From positions 2,108,501 to 2,172,500 of the forward strand of contig NZ_CP009429.1 in assembly GCF_001314325.1 (NCBI RefSeq): a DNA stretch of 64,000 nt, in the 5' to 3' direction. Below, one piece after another: positions 35,570 through 46,236 of this stretch. Position numbers and translations under genes: made by a program. Each line of letters opens with the position of its first letter. Within the stretch, counting starts at the first letter, position 1. The stretch is from Sphingopyxis macrogoltabida (lineage in GTDB: Bacteria; Pseudomonadota; Alphaproteobacteria; Sphingomonadales; Sphingomonadaceae). Below the pieces are notes generated by a model. It ran no database searches and was not told the DNA's origin. It was given only the letters and a program-made list of their open reading frames with translations.

Positions 35570-37064
35570 CCTCTTCTCCGCTTTGCCATTCGAGTGGCAG
35601 GATCAGCCGGAAGGTGGACCCCACACCTGGTTCGGACTGGATTTCGATAGTACCGCCGAGGCGATAGGCAAGCGCACGGGCGTGCGCAAGCCCGATCCCC
35701 TCGCCCGGCTGGTCCTGCTGGCCCGAACGGCGGAACAGGTCGAACACCCGTTCATGGTCGCGCGGTTCGATGCCGCGGCCATTGTCGGTCACCGCGATCC
35801 ACGCCCGCCCCAGATCGGCACCGCCGCTCATGCCAATGACCCCCGCACGGCCCGGTTGCAGATATTTGAGCGCATTTTCGATCAGGTTCGACAATATCTG
35901 CTCGACCGCCAGCCGGTCGTTGACCACCACCGGCAGCGCGCCGACCGCGACATCGGTGCCGGTTTCGTCGATCCGGTGCTGCAGGCTGCCGACGATCCCC
36001 TCCACCAGCGCGGTCAGGTCGAGCCGTTCGGGCGCCAGCGTCCGCCGCCCCTGCCGCGACAGGTTGAGGATGGCATTGATCAGCCGGTCCATTTTCTGTG
36101 TCGAAGTGCGGATGAAGCCGATCGACTCGGGCAGATCCTCCTCGATCGCCAGCCGCGTCGCGGGATCGGGCGCGCCCCACCCGTCGGCCTCGCCCTTGGC
36201 GAGATAGGCGGTAATCGCCTGCCGCGCCGTTTCCAGCTCGGCGGTAAAGCCCATCACATTGACCAGCGGCGAGCGCAGGTCGTGCGAGACGATATAGGCA
36301 AAGCGCTGAATCTCGGCATTGGCGCGCTTGAGCTCGCCAGTGCGCGCCTCGACCAGCTCCTCCAGCCCGTCGTTGAGCCGCCGCAGCTCGAGGCGCGAGG
36401 TGCGCAGCTCGACAAGGTTGCGCCGCACCAGCAACAGCGTGACCGCCGCCACGACCACGATCAGCAGCCCGGTGACGATCAGCAGCGTGCTGAACAAGCG
36501 CTGCGTCCGCTGCTGCCGCTGCTCGCGGTCGCGGAGCAGCGCGAACTCGTCGTTCAGCATCGCCTCGACCACAGCGCGCGAGGCGCGCACCTCCAGCACC
36601 CCCTTGTCGGTCCCGAACCCGGCGAGCAGCGCCTCGCGGTCGGCGCCGCGCAGCCCGAGCGTCTTGCGATAATGGGCGCCATAGGTGTCCAGATGCGTAC
36701 GCAGCCGCGCCACCCGCGCCCGCTGCTCCGGATTGTCGGCGATCAGCCGCGCCAGCGCGTCGAGCTGCGCGCGCGACCTTTGCTCGGCCTCGGCCATGAT
36801 CGTCGCAAATTCGGGGTTCTGGGTCAGGATCAGGCCGCGGCGCGCGGTCTCCATGCGCTCGACCGCGCTCGCATAGGCGCCCAGCCCCGCCTCGACCGCC
36901 AGCGTGTGCGCGACCAGCCGCGCGTCGGTCTCATTCTGCCGCTGGACATAGAAAGCGACGCTCGCTGCCGCGAGCATCGCCGCAAAGCCCACCGCGAGCA
37001 GCACGATGATCAGGCGGTTCGCGCGCGTATCCCGGCCGAGCGAGGACAGTCTGGTCGATTCCAT
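35562..37064 (-). CDS. CHASE3 sensor histidine kinase
   Basis: A 500-residue membrane kinase: TM1 at about 17-38, a periplasmic CHASE3-like domain (ETARRGLILTQN typical), TM2 at about 192-213, a coiled linker, H261 in AYIVSHDLRSPLVNVMGF, and the ATPase domain (LIENALKYLQPG, VTDNGRGIEPRDHERVFDLF, GEGIGLAHARALAYRLGG). The start ATG at 37064 follows GGGAGA by five bases; a longer frame to 37103 is less likely. The signal sensed is unknown. The C-terminal end overlaps the downstream response regulator, so the pair is coupled. Confidence 0.92.
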   Translation of the reverse strand: MESTRLSSLGRDTRANRLIIVLLAVGFAAMLAAASVAFYVQRQNETDARLVAHTLAVEAGLGAYASAVERMETARRGLILTQNPEFATIMAEAEQRSRAQLDALARLIADNPEQRARVARLRTHLDTYGAHYRKTLGLRGADREALLAGFGTDKGVLEVRASRAVVEAMLNDEFALLRDREQRQQRTQRLFSTLLIVTGLLIVVVAAVTLLLVRRNLVELRTSRLELRRLNDGLEELVEARTGELKRANAEIQRFAYIVSHDLRSPLVNVMGFTAELETARQAITAYLAKGEADGWGAPDPATRLAIEEDLPESIGFIRTSTQKMDRLINAILNLSRQGRRTLAPERLDLTALVEGIVGSLQHRIDETGTDVAVGALPVVVNDRLAVEQILSNLIENALKYLQPGRAGVIGMSGGADLGRAWIAVTDNGRGIEPRDHERVFDLFRRSGQQDQPGEGIGLAHARALAYRLGGTIEIQSEPGVGSTFRLILPLEWQSGEEDA

Positions 37065-37531
37065 ATTCTCCCAATGCCTTGCGAAGCCCCGCCCCGCAAG
37101 CATCGGCCGGCCGCCCCCGTCGCCCTGAATTGATCTGGGTTATAAGTTCGCACAAATGGCGGCTTGCCGCGGGTGGGCTTACCGCGAGGGAGAGCGCGGC
37201 GCCGGGAGCAAGCCAGCGTCAGGGGGCCGGAAACGGCCGGTTGCGGACCTTTCCCTCTTCGTCACCCCGGACTTGATCCGGGGGCCATGACTTCGCCGCC
37301 GCAGTGGATCCCGGATCAAGTCCGGGATGACGAAGCGTGGGAACGCGGTCTATTTCCTCCGCGCCTCCGCGTCTCCGCGCGAACCAACTCCCCCACCCCC
37401 TTGCATTTCCCCGCCCCCGGCGTAAGGCGGCGCCAACATAAACCTGCGCGTGCGACTCCCGCTGGCCCCGCTCTCCCGCTTTGCCACCGGACGGTCATTC
37501 CCCGCCGCGCCAACATGGGGACTGCAATCCT
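37065..37531. repeat. Intergenic region with REP-like repeat copy 2 (37260-37332)
   Basis: This 467-base stretch between the kinase and acnA holds no convincing gene. It contains an inverted pair CACCCCGGACTTGATCCGGG (37263-37282) and CCCGGATCAAGTCCGGGATG (37310-37329), which matches the palindrome style at 30201-30291. A nearby CTCCGCGCCTCCGCGTCTCC segment (about 37358-37377) is a simple internal repeat. The acnA promoter must lie at the 3' end; I cannot place it. Confidence 0.65.
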
Positions 37532-40204
<2,673 letters not shown>

Positions 40205-40223
40205 CAGATAAAGGGCGGCGGCG

Positions 40224-40520
40224 ATGATTGGCAAATTGCTTTTCCTCGCCGCCGGCCTGCTGATCGGGCTGCTCCTCGCGCGCTTCCTGCGCGGCGGCGG
40301 GCGCCGCGACCTCACCGCACCGCCGCCGGCGCGCCCGCCGATGCCGCGCATCGGCGAAGCACGGATCGACGATGCCCGGATCGACGACGAGGAAATCCGC
40401 GAATTGATCCGTCAGAACCGCAAGATCGAGGCGATCAAGCGGCTCCGCGACCAGACCGGCCTCGGTCTCAAGGAAGCGAAAGACGCGGTCGAGGCGATCG
40501 AAGCCCGGATGCCGCGCTAG
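40224..40520 (+). CDS. Small membrane-anchored protein with ribosomal bL12 C-terminal-like domain
   Basis: A 98-residue protein: an N-terminal membrane helix (LLFLAAGLLIGLLLARF), a Pro/Ala linker with the internal repeat ARIDDARIDDEE, and a C-terminal 35 residues (NRKIEAIKRLRDQTGLGLKE then AKDAVEAIEARM) that look like the bL12 C-terminal fold. Such proteins recur in alphaproteobacteria without a known role. It starts 19 bases after acnA, with GGCGGCGG before the ATG, and may be cotranscribed. Confidence 0.85.
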   Translation: MIGKLLFLAAGLLIGLLLARFLRGGGRRDLTAPPPARPPMPRIGEARIDDARIDDEEIRELIRQNRKIEAIKRLRDQTGLGLKEAKDAVEAIEARMPR

Positions 40521-40546
40521 GCGCGCTCACCCGAAAAGGACAGGTT

Positions 40547-40816
40547 ATGGACGCGCTGGGACTGGCGATCGAAGTCATCGGCTGGTCGGCCGCGGTGGTG
40601 ATCCTCGTCGCCTATGTGCTGCTGTCGCTCGGCAAGCTCGAGGCGCGGAGCTATCTCTATCAGTGGATGAACGTGATCGGCGCCGCCGGTTTCATCCTCA
40701 ACTCGGGCTATAACGGCGCGATCCCGTCCGCCGTGCTCAACGTGATCTGGGCCGGGATCGGCCTTTTCACCATCGGCATCGTCTGGCGCGCACGCCGGAC
40801 GCCGCTGGCGCACTAG
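40547..40816 (+). CDS. Small multi-pass membrane protein (CBU_0592-like family)
   Basis: An 89-residue protein with three hydrophobic helices (VIGWSAAVVILVAYVLLSL, QWMNVIGAAGFILNSG and VIWAGIGLFTIGIVW) and the ARSYLYQWMN motif of the CBU_0592 family, of unknown function. The ATG at 40547 follows AAAAGGACAGGTT. It lies 26 bases after the bL12-like gene; the TAG stop is the first part of the hairpin at 40814-40862. Confidence 0.82.
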   Translation: MDALGLAIEVIGWSAAVVILVAYVLLSLGKLEARSYLYQWMNVIGAAGFILNSGYNGAIPSAVLNVIWAGIGLFTIGIVWRARRTPLAH

Positions 40817-40862
40817 GGTCCGTACTCAATTGCAGCACCGCTGTAATTGAGTACGGACCCTA
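40814..40862. terminator. Perfect bidirectional hairpin containing both convergent stop codons
   Basis: TAGGGTCCGTACTCAATT (40814-40831) pairs perfectly with AATTGAGTACGGACCCTA (40845-40862), and the stem continues through GCAGC/GCTGT (one G-U) to a 3-base ACC loop, i.e. about 23 pairs. The left TAG is the stop of the small membrane protein; the right end, read on the minus strand, is the TAG stop of the amidohydrolase. It is probably a bidirectional terminator, though no U-run follows. Confidence 0.85.
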
Positions 40863-42317
40863 AGGCTTCGCAGCCTCCCCCTTCCACGCCGCGACCTTCG
40901 CGCGGGTGTCGGCGAGCATCTTGTCCAGCGCCGCGCGGTCGTGCACCTGCCCCCGCATCACCACCGTATCGATCGCGCGCGTTGCTGCGATGTCCTGCAG
41001 CGGGTTCTGGTCGAGCAAGACCAGATCGGCCGCCATACCGGGCTTGACCGCACCATAGCGGTCGAGCCAGCCGAACCAGGCCGGTCCGGCGCGCGTCGCC
41101 GACTCCAGCGCCTGCGCCGGGGTCAGACCTCTCTTCGTGAACAGATCGATTTCGTCGTGCAGCCCGAAGCCCGGATAGTTGAAGCTGTTCAGGAAGCCGG
41201 CATCGGTTCCCGCGATGATCGGAACGCCGGCCTCTGCGAGCATCGGCAGCACCTCGCCCACCGCATCGCTGTGCGCATGGCGCGCCGCGATCGCCGCCGC
41301 GTCCGCCTTGGCAGCACGCTCGATCCGCCAGTCATAGGTTTTGCGCAGCTTCGGACCGATATAGGCGAGCCCGGCATCCTTGCTGTGATCGTCGCGGTCG
41401 AGATAGTCGAGGATGCGGCTGCCGTTGAGCGTCGGGGTGACATACACGCCTTTCGCGGCAAAATCGCGATAGGCGGCCATCGCGACATCGCGGTCGAACC
41501 CCGCACCGAGGAGCCGGTTCGCCTCGGCGCGATCGATCCGCCCTGCCGCAAAGTCGGCGGCGATCGCGGCCTCGTCCTTCGCTCCCGCATTATAGGCATA
41601 GTCGAGATGCTCGATCGAACTGATCCCCGCATCGACCGCCTGCTCGACCGTCAGCGCCATCGGGATATGTCCCGAGGTGCGGAGCCCCAGCGCCTTCGCC
41701 TGCCGCAGCGCATAGAGGAACAGTTCGGGTTTCAGCGTATTGTCGGTAATCTTGACGAAATCGACCTTGTCGCGGTTCTTCAGCTGGTCGAGCGCCGCAT
41801 CGACATCGGCCTCGCTGCCGACCTCGATCGTCCCCTTCCATACCGGCGCGATCCCCTCGATCTTCGCGCCCGAGGTCAGCAGGCGCGGGCCGAACAGGCT
41901 GCCGCTCGCGATCTCGCTGCGCCATGCGAGCACCTGATCGGCAAGGTCGCCCGAACAGTCGCGGATCGTCGTAATCCCGTTCGCGACATAGAGCGGGAAC
42001 AGCGCCCGGTTCTCCTCGATCAGTTCGGGTCCGCCACCGAAATGAACATGCATGTCCCACAGCCCGGGAATGAGATAGCGCCCCTCGCCCTCGATCGTCC
42101 GTGCCGCACGCCAGTCCTTCGCGACCCCGGCATCGTCGCCGACCGCGACAATGTCGGCGCCGCGCAGCACCACCGCCTGTTCGGCAATTGTCTTCGCGCC
42201 CTCGACATCGACGACGGTGACATGGCGAATGATGACATCGCCTTCCTTCGCCCGCGCAAGCGCAGCGGGAGAAAGAACGAGCAGCGCGGACGCAAGGGTA
42301 GCAAGCAGACGTTTCAT
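40860..42317 (-). CDS. Exported amidohydrolase (imidazolonepropionase/prolidase-like)
   Basis: A 485-residue amidohydrolase with signal peptide MKRLLATLASALLVLSPAALA. The metal motifs are LIPGLWDMHVHFGGG (HxH), KITDNTLKPELF, TSGHIPMALTVEQAV, SIEHLDYAY and IIAGTDAGFLNS (catalytic Asp); late GAVKPGMAADLVLLDQNPL is typical of the family. The start at 42317 is chosen because of the signal peptide; a longer frame to 42437 lacks a ribosome site. It lies convergent with the small membrane protein. A role in peptide or cyclic-dipeptide hydrolysis is possible; substrate unknown. Confidence 0.9.
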   Translation of the reverse strand: MKRLLATLASALLVLSPAALARAKEGDVIIRHVTVVDVEGAKTIAEQAVVLRGADIVAVGDDAGVAKDWRAARTIEGEGRYLIPGLWDMHVHFGGGPELIEENRALFPLYVANGITTIRDCSGDLADQVLAWRSEIASGSLFGPRLLTSGAKIEGIAPVWKGTIEVGSEADVDAALDQLKNRDKVDFVKITDNTLKPELFLYALRQAKALGLRTSGHIPMALTVEQAVDAGISSIEHLDYAYNAGAKDEAAIAADFAAGRIDRAEANRLLGAGFDRDVAMAAYRDFAAKGVYVTPTLNGSRILDYLDRDDHSKDAGLAYIGPKLRKTYDWRIERAAKADAAAIAARHAHSDAVGEVLPMLAEAGVPIIAGTDAGFLNSFNYPGFGLHDEIDLFTKRGLTPAQALESATRAGPAWFGWLDRYGAVKPGMAADLVLLDQNPLQDIAATRAIDTVVMRGQVHDRAALDKMLADTRAKVAAWKGEAAKP

Positions 42318-42529
42318 CGAGAGGCCTTTCGGATCGGGTCCAACCCATAACGCACCGGGCCACGGCTGCCCAGCAGCGCGGCAAAAACAACCGAGCCTGC
42401 TCCCGGCCCGCACATGCCGTACGCTCATCATCGCCATGAGCCATCGGTCTTTGCGGCCCGACCGACCGCCAATTAGGCTCGCCTCCCGCCGGCGACCGGC
42501 CGGATCAGCGAAGGAAGGACCCAGCGCCG

Positions 42530-42913
42530 ATGGACGCTGCCCGCATGGAGATCGAGGCCCTCGAAGCCGCCCGCGCCCGGGCGATCGCGGCAGGCGATCT
42601 CGATCGGCTCGCCGCGATGGTGACCGGCGACTATCACCATGTCGATGCCGACGGACAGATACGCGACAAGGCAGGCTATCTTGCCGCGATCCGCTCCGCC
42701 GCCGGCCGCTATCTCGACTATCGCCTGCGCGACAACCGGATCGAGGTCTCGGGGACCGTCGCCTGGGTGCACGGCAGTTTCGACAACAAGTTCGAAGCGG
42801 CGGACGGCTCCCTCAGGTGCAAGGTCGCGCGGCACATGCGCCTCTATCGGTTCGAAAATGGCAATTGGCGCAATTTCTATCATCAGGGCACTTTGATCGC
42901 GGCGGCCGAATGA
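42530..42913 (+). CDS. NTF2-like / DUF4440 family protein
   Basis: A 127-residue protein with a single cone-shaped NTF2-like domain: LEAARARAIAAGDLDRLAAM, VTGDYHHVDADGQIRDKAGY, GTVAWVHGSFDN and RFENGNWRNFYHQGT. Members include small isomerases and unknown stress proteins; there is no signal peptide. The ATG follows GGAAGGACCCAGCGCCG. It stands alone between the amidohydrolase and the LysR gene; 42318-42529 holds nothing else that I can identify. Confidence 0.85.
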   Translation: MDAARMEIEALEAARARAIAAGDLDRLAAMVTGDYHHVDADGQIRDKAGYLAAIRSAAGRYLDYRLRDNRIEVSGTVAWVHGSFDNKFEAADGSLRCKVARHMRLYRFENGNWRNFYHQGTLIAAAE

Positions 42914-42934
42914 TCTCGCTGCGAAGCCCGAAAA

Positions 42935-42962
42935 TTGACGCGCGCCGTGCAGCCGCTATCAG
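42935..42962 (+). promoter_or_regulatory. Probable sigma70-type promoter of the LysR gene
   Basis: TTGACG (42935-42940) and TATCAG (42957-42962) are separated by 16 bases, about 64 bases upstream of the LysR start at 43026. The match is reasonable but not tested. Confidence 0.4.
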
Positions 42963-43025
42963 ATTTGCGGATCGGGGTGCGAGGAACCCGGACCGACGGC
43001 GGCCGGATCTGTGAAGGTGTGCGCG

Positions 43026-43958
43026 ATGGAACTCAGGCAGCTGCGCTATTTCAAGGCGGTCGCCGACGCGTCCAGTTTCGTCCGCGGTGCCTATTATCTG
43101 AATGTCGCGCAGCCCGCGCTCAGCCGGTCGATCGCCAAGCTGGAGGATGATGTCGGACAGGCGCTGTTCGTTCGCCACAACAAGGGCGTATCGCTGACCG
43201 ACGCCGGCGAGCGCTTCTACGAACGCGCTGCCGCCATCCTCGAATCGGTCCGCCAGCTCGGCGACGAAATGGCGACCGAGGGCGGCGACTTCTCCGGCAT
43301 CGCCACCCTCGGCGCGCCGCAATCGATCCACAACAAGCTGTTGCTCCCGGTGATGACCAGCTTCCTCGCGCGCTACCCCGAGTGCCGCGTCGATCTGGTG
43401 CAGGGATCGAGCTCCTATCTGCGCGACAAGGTCGCCGACGGCGATATCGATGTGGCGCTGGTTTCGAGCATGCCCGAGGCCAGCGGCGTCCTGATGACCC
43501 CGCTCGTCGATGAAAGCTTCTGCCTGATCTGCCCGAAGGAACGGCTGGGCGATTTCGGGGCGAGCGTCGACGTTCCCGACCTCGTCGGCCTGCCGCTGAT
43601 CCTCGTCGGCTACCCGAACAGCATTGTCGACAAATTTCAGGAAACGCATCCCGAACACGCCGCCAAGCTCATCGTCCGCAGCAAGGTGAACAGTTCCGCG
43701 CTCATGAGCGACCTTGTCGAACGCGGTGCGGGTTTCGGCATCGCGCCGAGCTGCGTGATGGCACCCCAAGGCCATTCCTCCGTCGGCTTCGTCCCGATCG
43801 AGGGCCTGCGCACGTCATGGGCGATCGCCACCCACTGGAACCGGCAGGGATTCAAGGCGATTTGCGAGATACAGGACATGCTCGTCGCCTTGTGCGACGA
43901 CCTGCTGGCGCGCGGCGAATGGCCGACGGCCGAAAGCAGGAGGGCCACCGCTGCCTAG
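43026..43958 (+). CDS. LysR-family transcriptional regulator
   Basis: A 310-residue LysR regulator: N-terminal HTH (LRQLRYFKAVADASSFVRGA, NVAQPALSRSIAKLEDDVGQ) and a C-terminal ligand-binding domain (about 90-300). I chose ATG at 43026 because MELRQLRYF is the canonical start and AAGGTGTGC precedes it; an in-frame GTG at 43011 adds five residues. It is followed by the hydrolase operon on the same strand. The three promoters at 43992, 51890 and 53254 share one architecture and are candidate targets. Confidence 0.93.
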   Translation: MELRQLRYFKAVADASSFVRGAYYLNVAQPALSRSIAKLEDDVGQALFVRHNKGVSLTDAGERFYERAAAILESVRQLGDEMATEGGDFSGIATLGAPQSIHNKLLLPVMTSFLARYPECRVDLVQGSSSYLRDKVADGDIDVALVSSMPEASGVLMTPLVDESFCLICPKERLGDFGASVDVPDLVGLPLILVGYPNSIVDKFQETHPEHAAKLIVRSKVNSSALMSDLVERGAGFGIAPSCVMAPQGHSSVGFVPIEGLRTSWAIATHWNRQGFKAICEIQDMLVALCDDLLARGEWPTAESRRATAA

Positions 43959-43991
43959 CCGGACAGGCCGCATGCCCCCCAGGCATATGTC

Positions 43992-44040
43992 CGATGAAAA
44001 CTCAGTCTTGGACAGGCAGCGCCCACGGTTCCTATGCATG
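43992..44040 (+). promoter_or_regulatory. Cluster promoter P1 (hydrolase operon)
   Basis: CGATGAAAACTCAGTCTTGG (43992-44011) runs into a -35-like TTGGACA (44008-44014), then exactly 17 bases and CTATGCATG (44032-44040) as the -10 region. The same layout, GTCTTGG-mCm-N17-CTA, occurs on the minus strand upstream of the BASS gene (51890-51845) and the MFS gene (53254-53222). The 20-base part matches 51871-51890 at 18 positions. The -10 overlaps an ATG at 44034, which argues that the gene really starts at 44094. Confidence 0.6.
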
Positions 44041-44093
44041 ACAATAAGGTGACACGGCAGGCTTTTGCGGTGATGACGCTGGGAGATCGGGCC

Positions 44094-44885
44094 ATGGAAC
44101 AGGCCATTGCTGAGACAGTCGCGCTGCGCTGCGACGAAAACGGGCGCGGCGAACCGCTTATCCTGCTGCACGGCAGCAACGCCGATCGCCGCCAATATGC
44201 GAATTTCATGCCGCTGCTCGGCGAAGGCATTCGCGCGATCGCGACCGACCAGCGCGATTCGCCCGACAGCCCGTGCGCACCCGAGCCTTACAGCATGGCG
44301 GACCATGCACACGACCTCGCGCATTTTCTCGACGAGCGCGGGATCGATCGGGCCCATGTCTTCGGCGCTTCCTATGGCGGGGCGGTCGCAATGACCTTCG
44401 CGATCCTCTATCCCGACCGCGTCAAGAGCCTGATATTGGGGGTGACCGGTTCGGAGCGCTCGCGCTTTCACGCCCCCGATCTCAGCGCGCTTCGCAACGA
44501 CGATCCCGATGCCGTCCGCCGCTTCATGATGGAAGCGGTGATCAGCCCCGAGGCGATCGACAACGAGCCCGATCTCGTCGCCGAAATCAACGACGTCCTG
44601 CTCATCCGCGAGCCAGAGGCCTTTGCCCGGCGCGCGGCCGCCATCGAAGCGCATGATATGACCGCGCGCCTCGGCGAAATAACGGCGCCGACCCTTGTTC
44701 TTGCCGGCGAGCATGATCCGATCGCGCACGCCTCAGAAGCCCGCGAAATGGCCGCCGCCATTCCCGGCGCGCGCTTCGAGATGCTGGCGGACAGCCGCCA
44801 CGGCATCACCCTTCAGCATCGCGAACGCACCGCAAAGATGGTCCGCAACTTCGTTCTCGCCAACGGCCGGGAGGTGGCAGCATGA
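44094..44885 (+). CDS. Alpha/beta-fold hydrolase
   Basis: A 263-residue alpha/beta hydrolase: oxyanion LILLHGSNADRRQY, nucleophile elbow GASYGGAV (catalytic Ser), APTLVLAGEHDPIAHA (Asp) and ADSRHGITLQ (His). No signal peptide, so it is cytoplasmic. I chose ATG at 44094 because GGGAGA lies seven bases upstream; in-frame ATGs at 44034 and 44073 are inside or near the promoter. It overlaps the FAD monooxygenase start by 4 bases (ATGA at 44882). It may hydrolyse a lactone or ester intermediate made by the monooxygenase (inferred). Confidence 0.85.
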   Translation: MEQAIAETVALRCDENGRGEPLILLHGSNADRRQYANFMPLLGEGIRAIATDQRDSPDSPCAPEPYSMADHAHDLAHFLDERGIDRAHVFGASYGGAVAMTFAILYPDRVKSLILGVTGSERSRFHAPDLSALRNDDPDAVRRFMMEAVISPEAIDNEPDLVAEINDVLLIREPEAFARRAAAIEAHDMTARLGEITAPTLVLAGEHDPIAHASEAREMAAAIPGARFEMLADSRHGITLQHRERTAKMVRNFVLANGREVAA

Positions 44886-46099
44886 GCCGGAAGCGCAAAG
44901 CCCTTGTCAGCGGCGCCAGCATCGCCGGTCCGACCGTCGCCTACTGGCTCGACCGCCATGGCTTCGACGTCACCGTCGTCGAACGCGCCGACGCGCTGCG
45001 CAGCGGCGGCTATGCCATCGACATTCGCGGTACCGCGATCGATGCCGTCGACCGGATGGGTATGCTGCCCGAACTTCACGAAGCGCATATCCGCACCCGC
45101 CACTGGCGTTTTCGCGGCCCGCGCGGCGTCATCGCGAGCATCCCGATGGAGGATATCACGGGCGGCATCGCCGGCCGCGACGTCGAAATTCCGCGCGGAG
45201 TGCTCGCCGAGATTCTCTATGCGCGGACCCGCGACAACATACCCTATCGGTTCAACGACTGCATCGTCGCGATGAACGAAGACCGGGACGGTATCGACGT
45301 CACCTTCCGCAGCGGCCTCGAGGAACGCTATGATGTCGTCATCGCCGCCGACGGCCTCCATTCGACGACGCGCGAGCAGGCCTTTGGTCCCGAAAGCCAG
45401 TTCAGCAGCTATCTGGGCTGCTGTTTCATCGGCTTCACCGCGCCGAACAGCTTCGGCTTCGATCACGAACTCAATATCTACAATGTACCGGGTCTTGCCG
45501 CCGGCGCTTATGAAACCGGCGCGGAACGGATGAATTGCCTTTTCGCCTATCGCCGGCCGGAACCTGCCTCGTCCGAATATGCCGACCTCGACGGCGTTCG
45601 CCGCGATATTCGCGCGCGCTATGCCGGACAGGGCTGGATCATTCCCGAGCTTCTCGACGCCATGGACGCCGCCGACGATCTCTATTTCGATTCGATGATG
45701 CAGATCCATATGCCGAAATGGTCGAGCGGCCGTGTCGCCGTCGTCGGCGATGCGGCGTACGGGCCGTCCTTCTTTTCAGGACAGGGCACGAGCACCGCGA
45801 TCGCCGGCGCCTATGTCCTCGCGGGCGAACTCGCCGCGCATGACAGTCATCAGGGAGCCTTCGACGCCTACGACCGCGAAGCGAGAAAATTCATCGAGGA
45901 CAATCAGGCAACGGCCTATGGCGGCAGCGACCTGATGGTGCCGCCGACCCGGCTCAAGCTCTGGAAACGCAACCGCATGATGAATCTGGCGCCGATCCTC
46001 ACCCGCCTCGGCATGATGCGGCAGGAAGAGCGCGACATCAACAGCTCGCTGAAATTGAAGGATTATACGCCGCTGACCAAGGCGCAGGCGGCAGCCTGA
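44882..46099 (+). CDS. FAD-dependent monooxygenase (PHBH/TetX-like fold)
   Basis: A 405-residue flavoprotein hydroxylase: N-terminal FAD motif SGASIAGPTVAYWLDRHGF, IAADGLHSTTREQAFG (DG motif) and GDAAYGPSFFSGQGTS (second FAD motif). Members hydroxylate aromatic rings or inactivate tetracycline-like compounds. It is cytoplasmic, coupled to the alpha/beta hydrolase by a 4-base overlap. The TBDR at 46237 follows after 137 bases without a gene. The substrate is unknown; with the hydrolase and the Ntn hydrolase genes it fits stepwise breakdown of an imported compound. Confidence 0.92.
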   Translation: MSRKRKALVSGASIAGPTVAYWLDRHGFDVTVVERADALRSGGYAIDIRGTAIDAVDRMGMLPELHEAHIRTRHWRFRGPRGVIASIPMEDITGGIAGRDVEIPRGVLAEILYARTRDNIPYRFNDCIVAMNEDRDGIDVTFRSGLEERYDVVIAADGLHSTTREQAFGPESQFSSYLGCCFIGFTAPNSFGFDHELNIYNVPGLAAGAYETGAERMNCLFAYRRPEPASSEYADLDGVRRDIRARYAGQGWIIPELLDAMDAADDLYFDSMMQIHMPKWSSGRVAVVGDAAYGPSFFSGQGTSTAIAGAYVLAGELAAHDSHQGAFDAYDREARKFIEDNQATAYGGSDLMVPPTRLKLWKRNRMMNLAPILTRLGMMRQEERDINSSLKLKDYTPLTKAQAAA

Positions 46100-46236
46100 C
46101 GGCGCGGCCCCAAGGCCGCCCCGCAAGGAAGCACGGAACGAAAGTCATTCGCTGCGAGGTGACTCGCGGCACGGGAAACCATTGCCCGCGTCAAGACGGG
46201 CGGGAACGACGACAACGAGATAAAGGGGATGGAGTT

